NCBI GenBank assembly: GCA_003008705.1
Contig: PDUO01000027.1
Span: 624,425-688,424, forward strand
Source of the DNA: Pezicula radicicola
Taxonomy: Eukaryota > Ascomycota > Leotiomycetes > Helotiales > Dermateaceae
Reading direction: 5' to 3'
DNA: 64,000 nucleotides
Each line of letters opens with the position of its first letter. The stretch's first letter is position 1. A model generated the notes under the pieces. That model saw nothing but the letters and a program-made list of their open reading frames with translations, had not been told where the DNA came from and made no database searches. Made by a program: the position numbers and the translations under genes. Below, in pieces: positions 47,912-61,685 of the stretch.

Positions 47912-49262
47912 CATTTTGTATTTCCGTTCAGAAAAAGTATATCTTCAATTTGTACCCAATAACTCCATGAAGCCTCCACCAGCCCCCAAATTTCACAACA
48001 GGGGGTGGCCTACCTAACTTAGGTTACTCACTTGATTTACAAGTAGGTATCTTAAGCTATACTTTACAAAACTGAACAGAAGTAACAACGTGATAGCACT
48101 TAGCCCCAGCCTAAAGCTTTTAGAGTACTATCTCCTACATACTCGTAGTATAGGACACAACTCAGGGGTGAGCTGGCGCGGGCCTATCGCTAATCAACGA
48201 CACTTGCTACTAACGCTATTAGTCTGCCTAAAAGTACGGAGTATATGCGATTTGTATAGGTTTTCTACTCTATAGCTATATACTTTTGCTTTTTCATATG
48301 ATTTCATTGTCTTAAAGCTAGTAGTGCCTCGAATTTCCCTGTATGTCTGGTGTGATGTATTTCCTCTTATTAATATAATAGTCTTATCATCGCTAGAAGA
48401 AATTAAAGATTTTCCAATTTTCCTCTTCCGCACAGATACAATTTATGTGTAAGTTCGATGTCGATTCTATGCTTCCATATTCTCAAAATTACTCCCTCTG
48501 CATTAAAAACAGGAAGGGATGAGTACTAAGTGGCAGCAGAAGCTAACAAATGTCGTTCCGGAGTAGTGAATGGAAGAATATATGGTACCAGCGTGTTTTT
48601 CTCCAATTTTTAGTGTTTCAACAAAAAAAAAGCAATAGGATTTCAGTAGAGTACCTTGTATCTGTACTCCATGCCCGATCTGTAGACTCGCCGTAACAAA
48701 TGGGAATACTTAGATATTATAAAATTTGTCCCACAGACTACGGATCTCGATCTGGTGCATGATGTATTACATCTTCAATTACTATAATCTATCTGATATA
48801 TTTGTTCTCGGAAAGTAATAACGATAAGCGAACAGATTTCCTTATGTCTCTATTACGATTGATCTGTCTTTCAAGGTTAAGGTTATTGGTTCTTTAGAAC
48901 CCTTCCAACTCCTTGAGGTTAGGAGACGAGAACAGATTAAGAGTTGCGATTGGTTGTTTTTTGTGTTGGTCTTTGTTTTTTTTATCTTTTTGTTTATTGT
49001 TCTACTTCTTTTGTTTTGGACATTTGATGATCTGGAATGGATTTGATATTCACTTAATATCGATTCTTTCCGAGCTGGCTCGTACATGGTTTCCATAAAT
49101 ACCACGACAATTCTTTCCACCTTGAATTTTCCGTTCTCTGTTTCCATCCTTCTCTTTACTTCACCACACTCCAGTCATCTCCTCCACAAGTGCTATATTC
49201 ACCATCGTAATCGTTTATATCAGAACCCTCATCTACAACAAAACCTTTCAAACCTCCCAGCT
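47912..49262. other. Intergenic, AT-rich
   Basis: One unit of the dispersed minisatellite core occurs at about 48017-48045 (GTTACTCACTTGATTTACAA). No gene is supported; the frames between 48842 and 49147 are low complexity. Confidence 0.5.
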
Positions 49263-49781
49263 ATGAAAGAAAAGCACACAGAGCATTACCTACTCTACAA
49301 AGAAGACACAGAAGAGTTTTTCAAGGTACATACGATACTTTGACTGTAATTCGATCCATGTCTTCCCTCAAGACTAAAACTCTCCAACTTGTCTAGATTG
49401 AATTTCCAAAACAACATTATCAAGGAAGTACGCAGAGGACATGTGGGTAAGCCAGCTGCCAGCCACAAAACCTCACTTCATTTCCCTTCCCATCTCCTAC
49501 TCATAAGCTCAAATTCAAGAATAAAATAAAGCTGACTCAACATTTTAATCTTCCAAAGAATTTTGCTCGAAGATATAGTCAAAGAACTCTCCAGAAACAC
49601 TTTCACATCCACATACACACTATCACTAACAGGCTTCGACATCTCGACCCAACTCTTCTCCCCCAATATCTTAACTCTAAATTCCGTTCAGGATGCCATT
49701 AAGCTCTCGTTCGTCTTACATGATATGACACATCCTTTCCCTGTTCAATATCATAATACTTTTGATGTTGTTCATATATGA
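49263..49781 (+). pseudogene. Fragment of a fungal SAM-dependent methyltransferase gene
   Basis: An ATG at 49263 gives KEKHTEHYLLYKEDTEEFFK followed by a plausible intron. From 49563 the frame reads LSLTGFDISTQLFSPN, then SFVLHDMTHPFPVQYHNTFD and VVHI before a TGA. The piece G-x-D-I-S ... HDMT-PFP-x-Y-x-N-x-FD-VVH is the characteristic middle of LaeA/UMTA-like methyltransferases. The glycine-rich SAM-binding motif I is missing between the two pieces and everything after VVHI is absent. It is therefore a truncated relic. No secondary-metabolite genes surround it. Confidence 0.55.
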
Positions 49782-51909
49782 TTAGTTGTACTTGCTATAA
49801 CTGAGGGGAAAATCAAGGATACAGTGTTTAATCTTGTACAATTATCAACTAAGCCTTTCCGTCTATCTCTCTTTCTTTATTCATCCCTGTTCATCATCCT
49901 AATCTCTCCCTTCCTCTCTCCCTCTAAATCAAGGTTATCAGCAACACAAAGCGAAAAATCAAAAATAGAGACACAACAGACAGCGTATAATTATGTATCT
50001 TACATACTAGCACCAAAACCTCACAACTTCAGAACCAGCCAACTACCTCCAATGAAACGACCGCGATTTCCAAAACTCACCAAGTAGAATATACAGTACA
50101 CAGGATCCCTCCTACAACAAGAATACAAAGAGGAACCTAAGCCCTCTATTTCATCACCTCCCAAAACAAAACTAGTCTCTAAATTTCCGTATCCGAAGTT
50201 TCTAAAATGCTCACTATTTAATACATCAAAACCCCAATCCCCATCCCTATCATCCCAAAAACATCACCACCACAACCACAACCACAACCACAAACCCCAC
50301 AAATTCCAAGAAATACCCCTAATCCATGAAAATAATAAACACACAAAAGAACTTCCTCCAATCTTCCCTTTCCCACTCCCTCTCAAAAACCAACAAAGAG
50401 AATAAGAGATAATTTAATAGGATGGGCATACACAATTACAGACAGGGATTCTACGGATACTACCACCTATTTTCCTAAGAACGAAAAAAAAAAGGTAGGG
50501 ATGTTCAGGAGGTGATGGAGATATTGGCAGTTTATGAGAGGAAATTAGGGGCGATTGTTTATATTGAAAAGAAGGATGGTGATGAGGAGGATTTTGGGTT
50601 GGGATTGGGATTGGGGTTAGGGACTGTTGTTACTGTTAAGAAGGGGAAGGGGAAGGGGAAGGTGGGAAGGAGAGGAATAGAAGGTTTGTTAGGTGGGGTT
50701 TTAGGGAACTTTGGGAGGGGAATTGGTAGGGGTTTTTTGTGTTGAGGGTTGGATTTATTGAAAGGGGAGAGGATTGTTGGTTATCTTGTAGGTTGAAAGG
50801 CGTGAGTGGTTGATGCATAAGTAGGTGATTCTGTGAATTTAAAGGGGGATGAAATTCGATGCTGTGTGTGGGATTGGCTTTTAGAATTATGAATGGTATC
50901 GAAAGTGTAGTATTATTATTTAGGAGAGTGTTTTTGAAATGGGCAGTATACTATACAAGCTTTAAATTAGATACTGAAATCAACTGAGTTACTCAAATCA
51001 AGTAACACACATAAACTAAGTAAACTACTATGCCCCATTATAAGTATTATCGTCTTATATATAATTACATGACAGTGCCTGCATTCTACAGAAAGGTTTC
51101 TAGTTTCTATAGTTATATAGATATTTAGCACACCTATATGGTAGAGTATACATGTATATTGGGTAGACCGAGGTAGGTAGGTAAGCGAGGTACCTAGAGA
51201 AGCCCGATCGAAGAGAAGGTGATGTCTTGTTTCACCAGTGTCCTTTTCATCCTTTTCGCTATCACAACAAGTTGGAATGTAGTGTAAGCAATATAATAGC
51301 AAATAAAATTTTAATCTATCACTCCGGTAACCCATTTTCTTTTCTTTTTAAAGTAAAAAGGGCAAAAAACACCCCCAAGCCATCCATCCGCCCAAAATAT
51401 TTACCAAACCATACCATACCCCCCCGAACCAGCCAGTGAAGCAAAGCAAACCCACCCAAGACAGCCCACTCCAAGAGCCACCACTGGAGAAAAAAAGAAC
51501 CAGCCACCCCAAAACCCGAACGGAAAACGCGACAACAAGCACCGCCAAGCAAGGTCATATCTCATCCGGTCCAAAAGTAATAGCAACAAACATACTCCTC
51601 CCCAGTACGGAAAAAAAGCTCGTCATATCAATCGTAAATTAAAATGGAACACGTTCGCAAGAACCAGACAAATACTCGCAAATGATGTTTTGATGGATCG
51701 CTGAACGTCGAGGTGTAAAGAGAAGTGAAGATGTACAATAAAGCACAGCGAAAATGCTCGTGTACCGTCAAAGGATAGTCCGCCGATGTATATTTTTATC
51801 ATGATTGGGTATCGTGCTGAAGTGCAAAGAACATGAAAACCGAGGGTGTAGGTTGAGGTAGTCGGCCAAGTGATGAGTTGCTACTAGAAGTAGAACAAGG
51901 TCAACGAGA
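49782..51909. other. Intergenic, low-complexity and AT-rich
   Basis: CT-rich tracts lie at 49860-49930, (ACAACC)n near 50270-50295, and G-rich runs at 50595-50740. A minisatellite core variant is at about 50980-51015. A 77-codon ORF at 50512 (Gly/Lys repeats) is probably simple-sequence noise. Confidence 0.5.
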
Positions 51910-54639
51910 TCAAGCATCGGAATCTCCGCCCTTGACTCGCTTCGTGCGTTCAGTCCACCGCCTCTTGCCGACTCTTGTCTCGAAGTGAGGAGCCGTAGCT
52001 GCGACATCCTTGCCAACAGTCTCCATGGTAGTTCGGACCTTGTTACGATAGGAGTCCACTATTGGCACAAGAGTCAGTGTTAAGAACCTCAATAAAGTGA
52101 AGCTGAAGAAGTTGAAGAAGCAAAGAGATAAAAAAGAAAGGACTCACAAGCTTTCTGCAAGAAGACGGTCTTGTCAGCAAAGACTCTGCTCTGGTGCCAT
52201 GTCATTCGGTAGCCCAAATCATTAAGCTTAACTTCCTTGCTGCGCACGCTCTTTCTCATCCTGGGACACGCCACCTCCGCCTCCCCACCATCTGCAAGGG
52301 GCACGCTAACCATCGTTCGTCCGCGACGGGGTCTTCCGCCCGCTGCGACGTCAACATCGTCGTCGGCATCATCAGCCTCGAAGAATCGGGAGCCGTGTGC
52401 GCTAGGTGGAGGGCTCTGCATTTGCATGGGGAACCAACTACGTGGGTAGACAGAATTGCTTTTTCGGAAGGAGTCTGGTATTTCCTTGATATCGACTGTA
52501 TCCAAGGTGACACGAACACGGACTCTGCCACCTTTTCCTGGGTCATCTACGAGGATGAACTTGCGCTTCTTGGCCTCAGGAATGTCGCCAAAGAGAGCCA
52601 GGCGGTCTTCTTCTTCTTCCCTGGAGCGCGCGGAAATGGGATTGGATTGATGGTGAGGGCGAGACGAGTCGTGAAGAGAGGGAGCCATTGAGGCGCCAAC
52701 AGATGGGTTAGGTGGGTAGTTGCCAGCGTAGCCAGGATATACTTGTGCTTGACGTACATCGCCAGAGGTCTCGGTGGGAGCTTGGTGGTGATGATGAGTG
52801 TTTTCATCGTTCGCATACTCATCGGTGTCTAGAGGATTACGACGAATAATTAGCATGACCACTTTACCCGGGAGGCGATGACTGTAAGCAACGAGTAAGC
52901 AATTCAAAACGCGCTGGGTAGGAAGCAAGTACAATGATGCAATGATAACATGATGTGAAGCTTGGGTGATGCTAGGTGCAGGGGTGCGAGCGCAAGCAAG
53001 AAGCAAAATGCCAGAAGGTGCAATATTTAGTGTACAGGAAGTGTGTGTGTGCATGTGCTAAAAGACCAAGGTAATCTTTGGACCCAAATCCCTCCCCGTT
53101 CAACAGGTATTTCCGCACACAAAAGGTATCATAAACAACAAATAATCTTCACAAATCACATCTGGTGAAACATACCGACTTCATCCCCTCCTCCTTGAGC
53201 GCTTCCATCCGGATGACTTTGGTGGTGATGATGGAGTTGTGGACCTCCCATCCCACTCCCAAGTCCGGGTTTGCCCATGCTTCCCGCATTGGCCGGGCCG
53301 CCCATGTTTCCAGTAGCTGGCATCCCTGCAGGACCACTGGGACCAGCCATGTGAGGATTATGAGTAGCCGCTTGAACCGCCTTTCTATTGTTGATTTTTG
53401 CCATTCTCCGGACGCGTCTACTTCGCAGTCGCGGATCTTGGTTGCTATTTCTCCAACTGTCCACAGCTCTCTGAATTAGTCCTCGCTTTCCGCGAAGACA
53501 TGGGTTTAACTCAGCCAACGCCCAACCAACGGTGTTACACTCGGACTCGTAAACTAAGCGATTCCCTCTGTATTGGTCCTTGTTGCAGCACGCGCGTGGA
53601 TAGACGCAGTTCTCAGTCTTGAATTCTGGACTCAGAGTTTCGACATTTACCGACTCCACGTCACACCGAATTGTGTATTCCATCTTGACGCGATCGCGCG
53701 AATACTCAAAAGCAATCCACTGGACGCCATTGTTGTCTTGTCGCACGACCAGGGGTGTTGTGGCTGGGATGGGTCCGGGTGCAGCATTTGGGTTAACGCC
53801 ACTTCCACCACCAGGCACATTGTTTAGGTTGGAGCCTTGAGGCGTATTGTTCTGGTGTTGCGGAGGACCAAGAGGCGCGTTCTGCCGCGGTGCGGTCTGT
53901 GGCATGTGTGGCTCCATCTTTGGTCTGGGACTTCCAGTCATACCTGGCTGTTGATGTTGACTGGGGTGTTGCTGCATCGCGTGTTGGCTATTCTGATGTG
54001 ACATGAGAAGATTCGGTGTCGAAGTCATCGAATGCTGCTGAGGCTGATGTTGCTGCGGATGTTGCGCGTATGGAGAGGGACCACTCTGAGCCATAGGCGG
54101 AGGGTATTGCTGTTGTTGTGGTCCAGCATAGTACATTTGAGGGTTCTGCTGCATTTGTGAAGTGGGCGCGCCGTACATTCTGTGCTGATCGTGTGCTTGT
54201 GGTGACGCGACAGACGCAGGAGAATTAGATTGAGGAGTATGGTAGGATATCGGAGGATATGGACGAGTCATCTGTGCTGCCGCCATGATATCTGGAGTTT
54301 CTGCTATCCATCAGTGAGTGACCAGACTTGAAAAAGACGCGTCGAAAAGCGCGTTTGCTTACCTGCAGATGAGTAGGTACCGGTTGCGCTTGGAGTACTG
54401 TACGGACTTGGGTGTGCTGCGTAGTATGGAAGTTCTTGAGGATGCTGTCCACCGGACCCGGGTGTAGGCTGAGCGTATTGAGGAAGGCCGTGGGTTGGAG
54501 GATAGTTGGGATGCTGAGGTTGTTGAGGCGGAGGAGCTTGTTGGTGGTGTTGCTGATGAACTATGCTTGAGGGTCGAGGATGTTGTAGATGTTGGGGAGG
54601 AGGCGGACCCTGCTGCGGATGGTGGGGATGATGCTGCAT
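51910..54639 (-). CDS. Large Gln/His/Pro-rich protein with two conserved blocks (DUF8032-like)
   Basis: Four exons (54639-54363, 54300-53176, 52828-52148, 52058-51910) join in phase to 743 residues. The first 270 residues are low-complexity Q/H/P (QHHPHHPQQGPPPPQ and similar), as in fungal transcription factors and cofactors. A conserved block around residues 280-400 starts VVRQDNNGVQWIAFEYSRDR. It holds several Cys (CVYPRACC) and ends GLIQRAVDSWRNSNQDPRL with an Arg-rich tail. A second block starts KKRKFILVDDPGKGGRVRVR and contains VYPRSWFPMQMQSPPPSA. It continues through LGYRMTWHQSRVFADKTVFL to a basic end HFETRVGKRRW. I recall this two-part pattern as a fungal domain of unknown function; the number is from memory. 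Nuclear location is likely from the basic stretches. It sits next to the largest gene-free stretch of the window. Confidence 0.85.
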
Positions 54640-55290
54640 AGATGAGATGGTTAGCAATAAGTCCTAGAGCGCTATGGTAGGTACTGCAGTAGAAACATAG
54701 TAATAACCATTTGAAAAAGCAAAGAGGCGCGCGTTCGCGATGTTTATTTTGACACCTCAGACGTAAGAACCAGTGTGGTCAATCCTTGATGACGAGGGTA
54801 TGGTATACTGCAGCTCGCGGTACCTGGCGACGGATCTGAGAGTAGCGCACAAGCGGACGCGCAACGGCAATGGGAAAATAGAAAGCTGGAACAATTGATT
54901 TGCAGACCTGACTGGGACAAGGGAAAGAACGAGGGTGGTACCTCAGTATAACAATAGAGCCTTGCTCAATTACGAAATCTTCAGATGATGAACAAGGAGA
55001 AAAGACAAGCGACAAGGCAATGTCCGAGATTCGTGATGTTCGCCAAGGGTGTTCTGCCAGGCACAAAGTGGATGCGACGAGGGTTTTAGAAGCTTATGAA
55101 ATTGGAAAGAGGGTACGGACTCGAGGATTCCGGAGAATAGGCAGCGCGGAAGATAATGAGTTTGGAAAGATCGGAGCGAGGATAAATATGTGTAGTGGAG
55201 TATTGTAGTAGGATCATACGCGGTATGTGCTTGTGCTGCTTGCCACGGCTCAGGGCGGGCACTGCTACTTTGGCGAGAAGTAGTAGTAGA

Positions 55291-55317
<27 letters not shown>
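55291..55317. repeat. (GT)n microsatellite
   Basis: Thirteen uninterrupted GT dinucleotides, followed by GGGTGG. It lies about 650 bases upstream of the ATG of the Gln/His-rich protein gene. Confidence 0.95.
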
Positions 55318-55322
<5 letters not shown>

Positions 55323-58300
55323 TAACTTTTTTTTATTTGGGGGCAGTTTTCGCGACTTTTGGGAGGCGTTGGTCAGATAGGGTCTGGCAGTACCATACAA
55401 GACAGTTCAGTACCGTGCAATTGCGACGTGGGTAAGGAATAAAACGAGAGTCGGTCGGTACGGTCGGTATTGCGGTATGGGTAGGGGGCCAGATTGGCAG
55501 AATTGTCCAGATGAAGGCGTTCGAGAGGGACAGGGGAGCTCAAGTAAGGTGATTTAAATGAGCGCGGCGTTGGTCGTTGAGCTGTGGGACATCGACAACG
55601 CATGGAAGAAACGTGACAAGGTTTATATCGCATTGCGGTGAAAGTCGACGACGAGGATGCGACAAGACCAGGATGTCCTGGGGCCCAATCAACTCTATGA
55701 GCCACCATAGTGACCGGGATTGCGCCCCAAGGCAGGGATCAGGGCCGGAGTGACCAGGATCCGTCGCCTCTTCTTCTTCCCAGCAGAAGCAGCACTAGCC
55801 AGCGGTGTGAGCGGGGCGGAAAGAAGCACTTTGGCACCCACGACAGGCGACAGGCTTACAGGATCCACTGCTGAGCAATTTTTGGAATTGTGGCTTCATC
55901 CACTCGCAGCGACTAGTCCACAGTGCAGCCCAGCGAGAGGTGACGCGGTAGACGACTTAGGCCTCATTGAGGATAGCGTCGTGTCAAATTTCTTAGACTC
56001 ATAGGCGTGCGCCGTGCAAGAGAGGGCGGCCTTTGACCCAAGGCCCGGTCGCCTCCAGCTTTTCGCTGTCGCAGCCCTGACCTCGTTTACAGCAGACACA
56101 CACTGGCTGAGTCAGGAACAGGCCCAGAGACAGCGAGAGATGAAAGAGGCTGCAAGGCTGATGAGCTACATAACGGTATCTATTGTTGCTTTGGTTACTG
56201 ATGGCACTTGCATCTTTCCGTGGTATGTAGCTCATGGGTATGGAAGCAGCAGTAGCAGCAGAATCACCCACTGCCTTGTCTCCGGAGGTCTCTCGCTCTC
56301 AAATCCAGACTCCGAAGGCCGCACGCGGTGGCTAGCGGGTGCATGAGAGTGTGCAACCTAGACTAAGGGCCACGTCCAATTAAAACAGCCTTCCCTCATC
56401 TCGCATCTCTGTCTCCCTCTCAGCTCTCAGGCATCAACTTTGCCTCTGCAAAAGATCGAAGCAAAAAAAGACTTCTCTTCAGACTGTGACCTTATCCACT
56501 AAGCGAGCCAAAGGGCCCGTGCAAAGACCTGCCGTAGCGCTGCTGGCTTCCGCTTGGGATTGGGCAGCAAGTTCAGGCCCTGGTCTCGATGCAGGCAGCC
56601 CGGTCGGTTGTGAAACAGCACCCTCCGAAATCCTTACTCATAATCTCGAGTCCAAATCCCTCCCCTGCTCTATTTTGGATCTTCTGGAAATCATGGAAGG
56701 AGACAGCCACACGACCCACTCCAAACATCCCCTGTCACTTGACACTTGACATTTGCCATTAGACCCCAAAGGAGCGCAACTTGCGAGCCTCGAGGCAAAA
56801 GCAAATCCTAAGTGATTGTGATGAGATGCAACTCGCGCAGCGGGCGGTGCTGCACGAGAGTTTAGGAAGTTTGAGGACATCGAACGACGCAGAACCATCC
56901 GACCCGATGAGCCGAGTCACGGCCACAACTTTGGGCACAAAATACAATATCAAAAAACTTTGTCTGATAAATTAGCCAAAATAAAATCAAAACTTACGTG
57001 ATCACCGCTAGAAGCAACTCCCGGCTCCTCCTTGTATCCTCCACTCTGGCGATGGGCCATCTCGGCAGATGGAGCGACTGATGAGCCTGACCTGCATTCC
57101 CCGTTAGCCTTTTTGCCCCTCAAGCCTGAGCCACCACAACGACCGGAGCCGCCACACAAGCGCCGCCGTTGAAAATCCAAACTTCAAACAGTTCCCGCCA
57201 AACAGGGACTGAACATGGCATGCCATGCCTTGCAACATCCGTGCGTTGGATATCGCATCGCCATTTGCAGGGAGGCCTGGACGGTCTCAACTTACTTTCT
57301 ACGGCACACAAAAGGCGCCTTCTTTTCCACAGCAGTGCGATATGATGACTACGGCGATGATAATCTGAAACACCTGTCGTGTCTCTTTAACAATCTTCTT
57401 TTGTCTGTTCCGAGTTGTCAGCCATTATTGAATTTCTCCATAAAGTTGCAGCTGCTCTGCCACTGAAATGCGATCACCGAAACGCAGCATGACTGTGCGC
57501 CGGAGTAAAAATAGACGCGAATTCCAGCAGATCGGTAGCCCTCGAGGCGATCATACAATGGAAACAGGAACGTAAAATGAAATGGAAGGTGAAGACAATG
57601 CGCCGACAAGATCTAAGGAGAAGCTTACCGAGGTCGTTGCTTGGAAACTTATGTATTGAATGACAATGATCTTCGACTCAAGATCGTGTTCGCAAACTGC
57701 GTGCGGGATCTAGGAATTCCGTGTATCAGATGGTGCTGCAAGCATAATCGAAGAAATGTGAGGGGGATTCCACGGTGCAGCCTGCTGATGGACTGGAGTT
57801 GTACAGAATGGAATGGACCGACCTGTAGAAAGAGCGCTCTTGAATCTGGATGGTCGTAGTCGCACACTAGGTGCAGGGTGACAGCTTGTGGCGTACAGCG
57901 TTGAGGAACGTTGAACTGACAGAAAGATGTTGTTAGCTAGTTAGTTCGCGTGTGCCATGGATTCCACCACGTTTTCTCGTGACCCGGCCCGTACCCTTCG
58001 CCGTGGATGGGTATGGTAACCACGGTTTGGGAACGAGATGCCGTCGAGGCGCTTTGGATGGACCCTGAAAAATCCAAATAAACAACGTCCCAACAACACA
58101 TACCTCTTGCAAGAATATCTTCAGTGATATACCACTTCAGATCTCTGTTTGGTGGACCTGTGCCCGGGGTCAGTCTGGTGCTCAAAGCGGGTATGCAAAA
58201 ACGAGCGACGGGGAACGAATGGACGCAAGGACGATGGTTCGCGCAATGGAAAAGGGAAGATGCATACGGGACCGGTGCTAATCGATATGATTCGATCGTG

Positions 58301-61300
58301 CGCGGACTGCAACTGCACGCTCCTGCGAAGGCTGAAGAAATGACGCACACAACGAGGCTGTCAGAAAAAGTCCACACAGAGAGAAAGACCGTTGTCAGTT
58401 GGAGAGACCAGGTCCAACTGAAGAGGCTGGGCTTGAATTATATACAGGCATGGGTGGTTGGTAAACATGGGAACATGAGCTCCATAGTTCCCTAGATTAC
58501 CAAAACGCCGAACGACCAAGACAGGCCTGCTTCGGCACATAATTAAGGAGATGACGGGGTGTGCAACAGGGGGGGGGGCCGAAAGCTGGGCATGCAGCAG
58601 GCCTCGACATCCTCCACTTCAGCGCGGACGACACTTCGCTTACAGCGGAATGGTGGGGTAAGAAAAGCAAGGTTTGCAACACATCCTTTCCTTTGCGCCG
58701 CAGCCCGCAGCCAAATAGAATCAACGACAGAGATGATGATAGACAACGAGAGAGGTCCAGAACCATACGTACCTAGCTAATCTGGCGCTTATCGCGTCTC
58801 TTGGCAAGAAGGGCTGAAAGTATGGAAGGATCTGATAATGCGACTCGTGCAGGGCCTGTTCTGCAGGCCAAGTTAGCTATAGCAAACCCATGCAAAGACG
58901 CGCTCTTTGGTGATAGACGCGTTCACTTCTTGACCTGGTTGACTTTAGGTGTTGCGAACCCTCGACTTCTAGGGTTCCACGTCCTTGAGATGCTGTGTAG
59001 AACTTTGGCTTTTCTGACTTTGTTGACTGTACGTACTTGAAAGAGTTTCCGGACGGGAGGTTCCGACTAAAATGATGCATACAATATGCTGGCTAGATAA
59101 TGTTGTGTGCGCGATAAGGCTGCCGTTCAAGTATGCCGATCAAGATGATTGGACTCTACAAACGTGGTGTTCCCTGAGCTTCTGAGATAGATTGCCTGTG
59201 TCCTGCGCCACGTATCAAAGGACAAGTTCCTTCCGGTGCCTTTGAAGATCTGATAACCTTATCGAGGAATATCTACACTGCTCAACACAGCAACAGATGC
59301 GATTTCCAGTGCCGGGGCTCTGGGTTCTGGCGTATCCGGATTCCTCGTCAAGTAGATTCGAGACGTCTGCGGGATATGTGATAGACTGCTGCCGTCGAGG
59401 TTTGTAAGTATGTCGCAGGGATCAGGTAGAAGGCAAGCGTTGGATCTTCTCGAGTCTGCGTCGCACATATATTAGCAAAGTGCACACAGCTTCAGCGAGA
59501 GGGTTCCGGCAAAAGAATAAAAGAAGCCGCCATGGACTTCCTAGGCACTAGGCCATACACCTCGAGGACTTCGCGTCGCAGCAGAGTCTAGTTTGCGCAC
59601 AGTATCTGCAGAGACGCGTTTCTTTTACAGGTCGTCTCGCTGAACGTGTCGTACATGGTAGTGCAAATGAAAATCGCGTCTAGCTCCTGCTGGGGACAGA
59701 TTGGCGCGTTGCCCCAGCCCAGGGACCTGAATAGCAAGACTCGCCAGGAGAATAGGAAAATATCATCTAACCTTGGGAATCTCTGGACTCAAATCTCTCT
59801 GCGAGGACGATGCAAAAGGAGTATGGTGATGAAATGCGTGGGTCGCGTGTTCTGCAGAAGCCAAAGGTACCTGCAGAAGAAGGGGATTTGTGTGCGTACG
59901 CGCCCAAGGAATCTGCACGTCGATAATGAGGCACGGGTACAATTTACTGCACGTGTATGTCAGGCAGCACCGTCCTCGTGGAACCACGTCGTAGCTGGCA
60001 GGATGCGACAACTGTACGAGGTCAATTGGAGTTTTGTCGTGATGCGGTCGTCGAGTGTGAATAGCTTCAAAAAATTCCAGAGTTCGACAGCGGCAACGTC
60101 AGTTTGCGTTCAACGGTTGAGCCAAGACAGGGGTACTGTGTCTCCGATGGCCGTTGGAAGGATCCTGGGTTCAGAGGTGTCTGGTGGGCGAAAGCTTGAT
60201 TGGTAATAGGTGGCCAGAGTCCCTGTCCTGTCCTGTGTCGATGCAAGGACATGGGCACGAGAGAAGGTTTTTTGACAGGAGGCGAGGAGGAGACGGAGGC
60301 ACGACAGGGAGGTGTGAGGGGGGGAGGGGGGAAAACCGACCAGGATATTAGGGTACGGGGATAGTGTCAAAGACCACCAGCACTTGCGAAGAATGAATTA
60401 GAACGAAGGTACGAAGGTACTAAGGCAAATTCTAAGTACTGCTAGGCTGCGAGCAGGCACGAATCCAATCATCCCATTTCTTAATTCCCACAGGCCCTTC
60501 TAGTCCTGTGGCCGAGTGTGTGGCTTTCTCACTTGGCTGCTGCCCTCCTTCATTACAGAGGTCATGCAACCAGTTTCTCCGTCTTTCACTACTTCAATTA
60601 TTACATGCAAAACTACACTCGACTCGGCCGCTAAAACGGCAACGAAACGAGATCATCTGCAAGTAAACAACCTCTACAGGTGTCGTCTACGCCATCTTTT
60701 GACTCATGGTACTAAGCACAAGAGTAATAGAAGGGCCATTATTGCATGATGATGCTGAGTGTCCCCGAAACGCACTGTAATAAGAGGCCCTCTGTCCGTT
60801 GTCGAGTTCTGAATGCTCGTTGGCCACGCAATTGCATTAATAGCTCCGGAGATTCGCTTCCTAAACAAGACAGCTCCTGATGATCGATCCCCCTCCTGAG
60901 TCCTGCCCCCCGAAATATTATTCGAGCTGAGCATCGACCATCAGAACATCTCACGCTCAACCAGAAACTTTTACGGGGAGAGCGTTTGCATGGTTCCGTG
61001 TTTGTTTGAAAGATGATGATGCTATCTTTATCTTTGGGCAAAGCTGAACTGGGGGTTCCTCATCGCGGCGGCTTTCGCTCCACAGGAAGAATAATAATGA
61101 AATGAATAATGAAAGCGACCTTTGGATAATGAGTCTTCACAACTTAACCACACGGCCTTCTGGGCTTCCGAGTATGCCGTGAGTTTGATTTGCCTCTGTT
61201 ATTTAGCATTACTCACCGCATTAAATTGTCGGTGGGCGTGGTGGACACTTGTGTCATTGACTAACTGTTAGCACAGCCCTTAGTTGTGAAAATTTCCATC

Positions 61301-61437
61301 TTAGATTGAGCTATGTGAGCCAAGAGCTTTCGGGCTTCACATTACCTGCCTCCTTCGTGATAATCTACCTCAGCGCCACAAACCGTTACAAAATTGATAT
61401 TTGAACAATGCCACGTGAGTAGTTCTGGCAGTATTGT

Positions 61438-61685
61438 TGATTTGGGTAACTCACTCCATCTAAAATAACTGACTTGATTTAGGTAACTCACTTAATTTGA
61501 ATAACTCACTCCATCAAAATAACTGACTTGATTTGGTCAAGGTAACTAACTCACTTGCTTTAGGTAACTTGGTTGACGATGTGAGTAACTCACTGGATTT
61601 GGATACCTAACAGGGCAGTGAGCGCGAAGCGTTACTTGCATGTGTCGCCAAATATCAATTGTAGCATTATTGTACACGTATCAGC
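61438..61685 (-). repeat. Dispersed repeat copy B (core array plus left flank)
   Basis: On the plus strand, irregular core units (GGTAACTCACTTAATTTG and variants, some extended with ACTCCATCWAAAATAACTGA) run to 61608. They are followed by GGATACCTAACAGGGC and then CAAATATCAATTGTAGCAT and GTACACGTATCAG. The second half is homologous in reverse orientation to 7516-7600. Confidence 0.8.

Noticed and set aside
50512..50745. 77-codon ORF with Gly-Leu and Gly-Lys repeats
   Set aside because: It is made of G-rich simple repeats with no upstream promoter or splice evidence.
59646..60206. 186-codon ORF in the gene-poor block
   Set aside because: No domain, signal peptide or membrane span, and competing ORFs on the other strand. 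It could be chance in a GC-balanced region.
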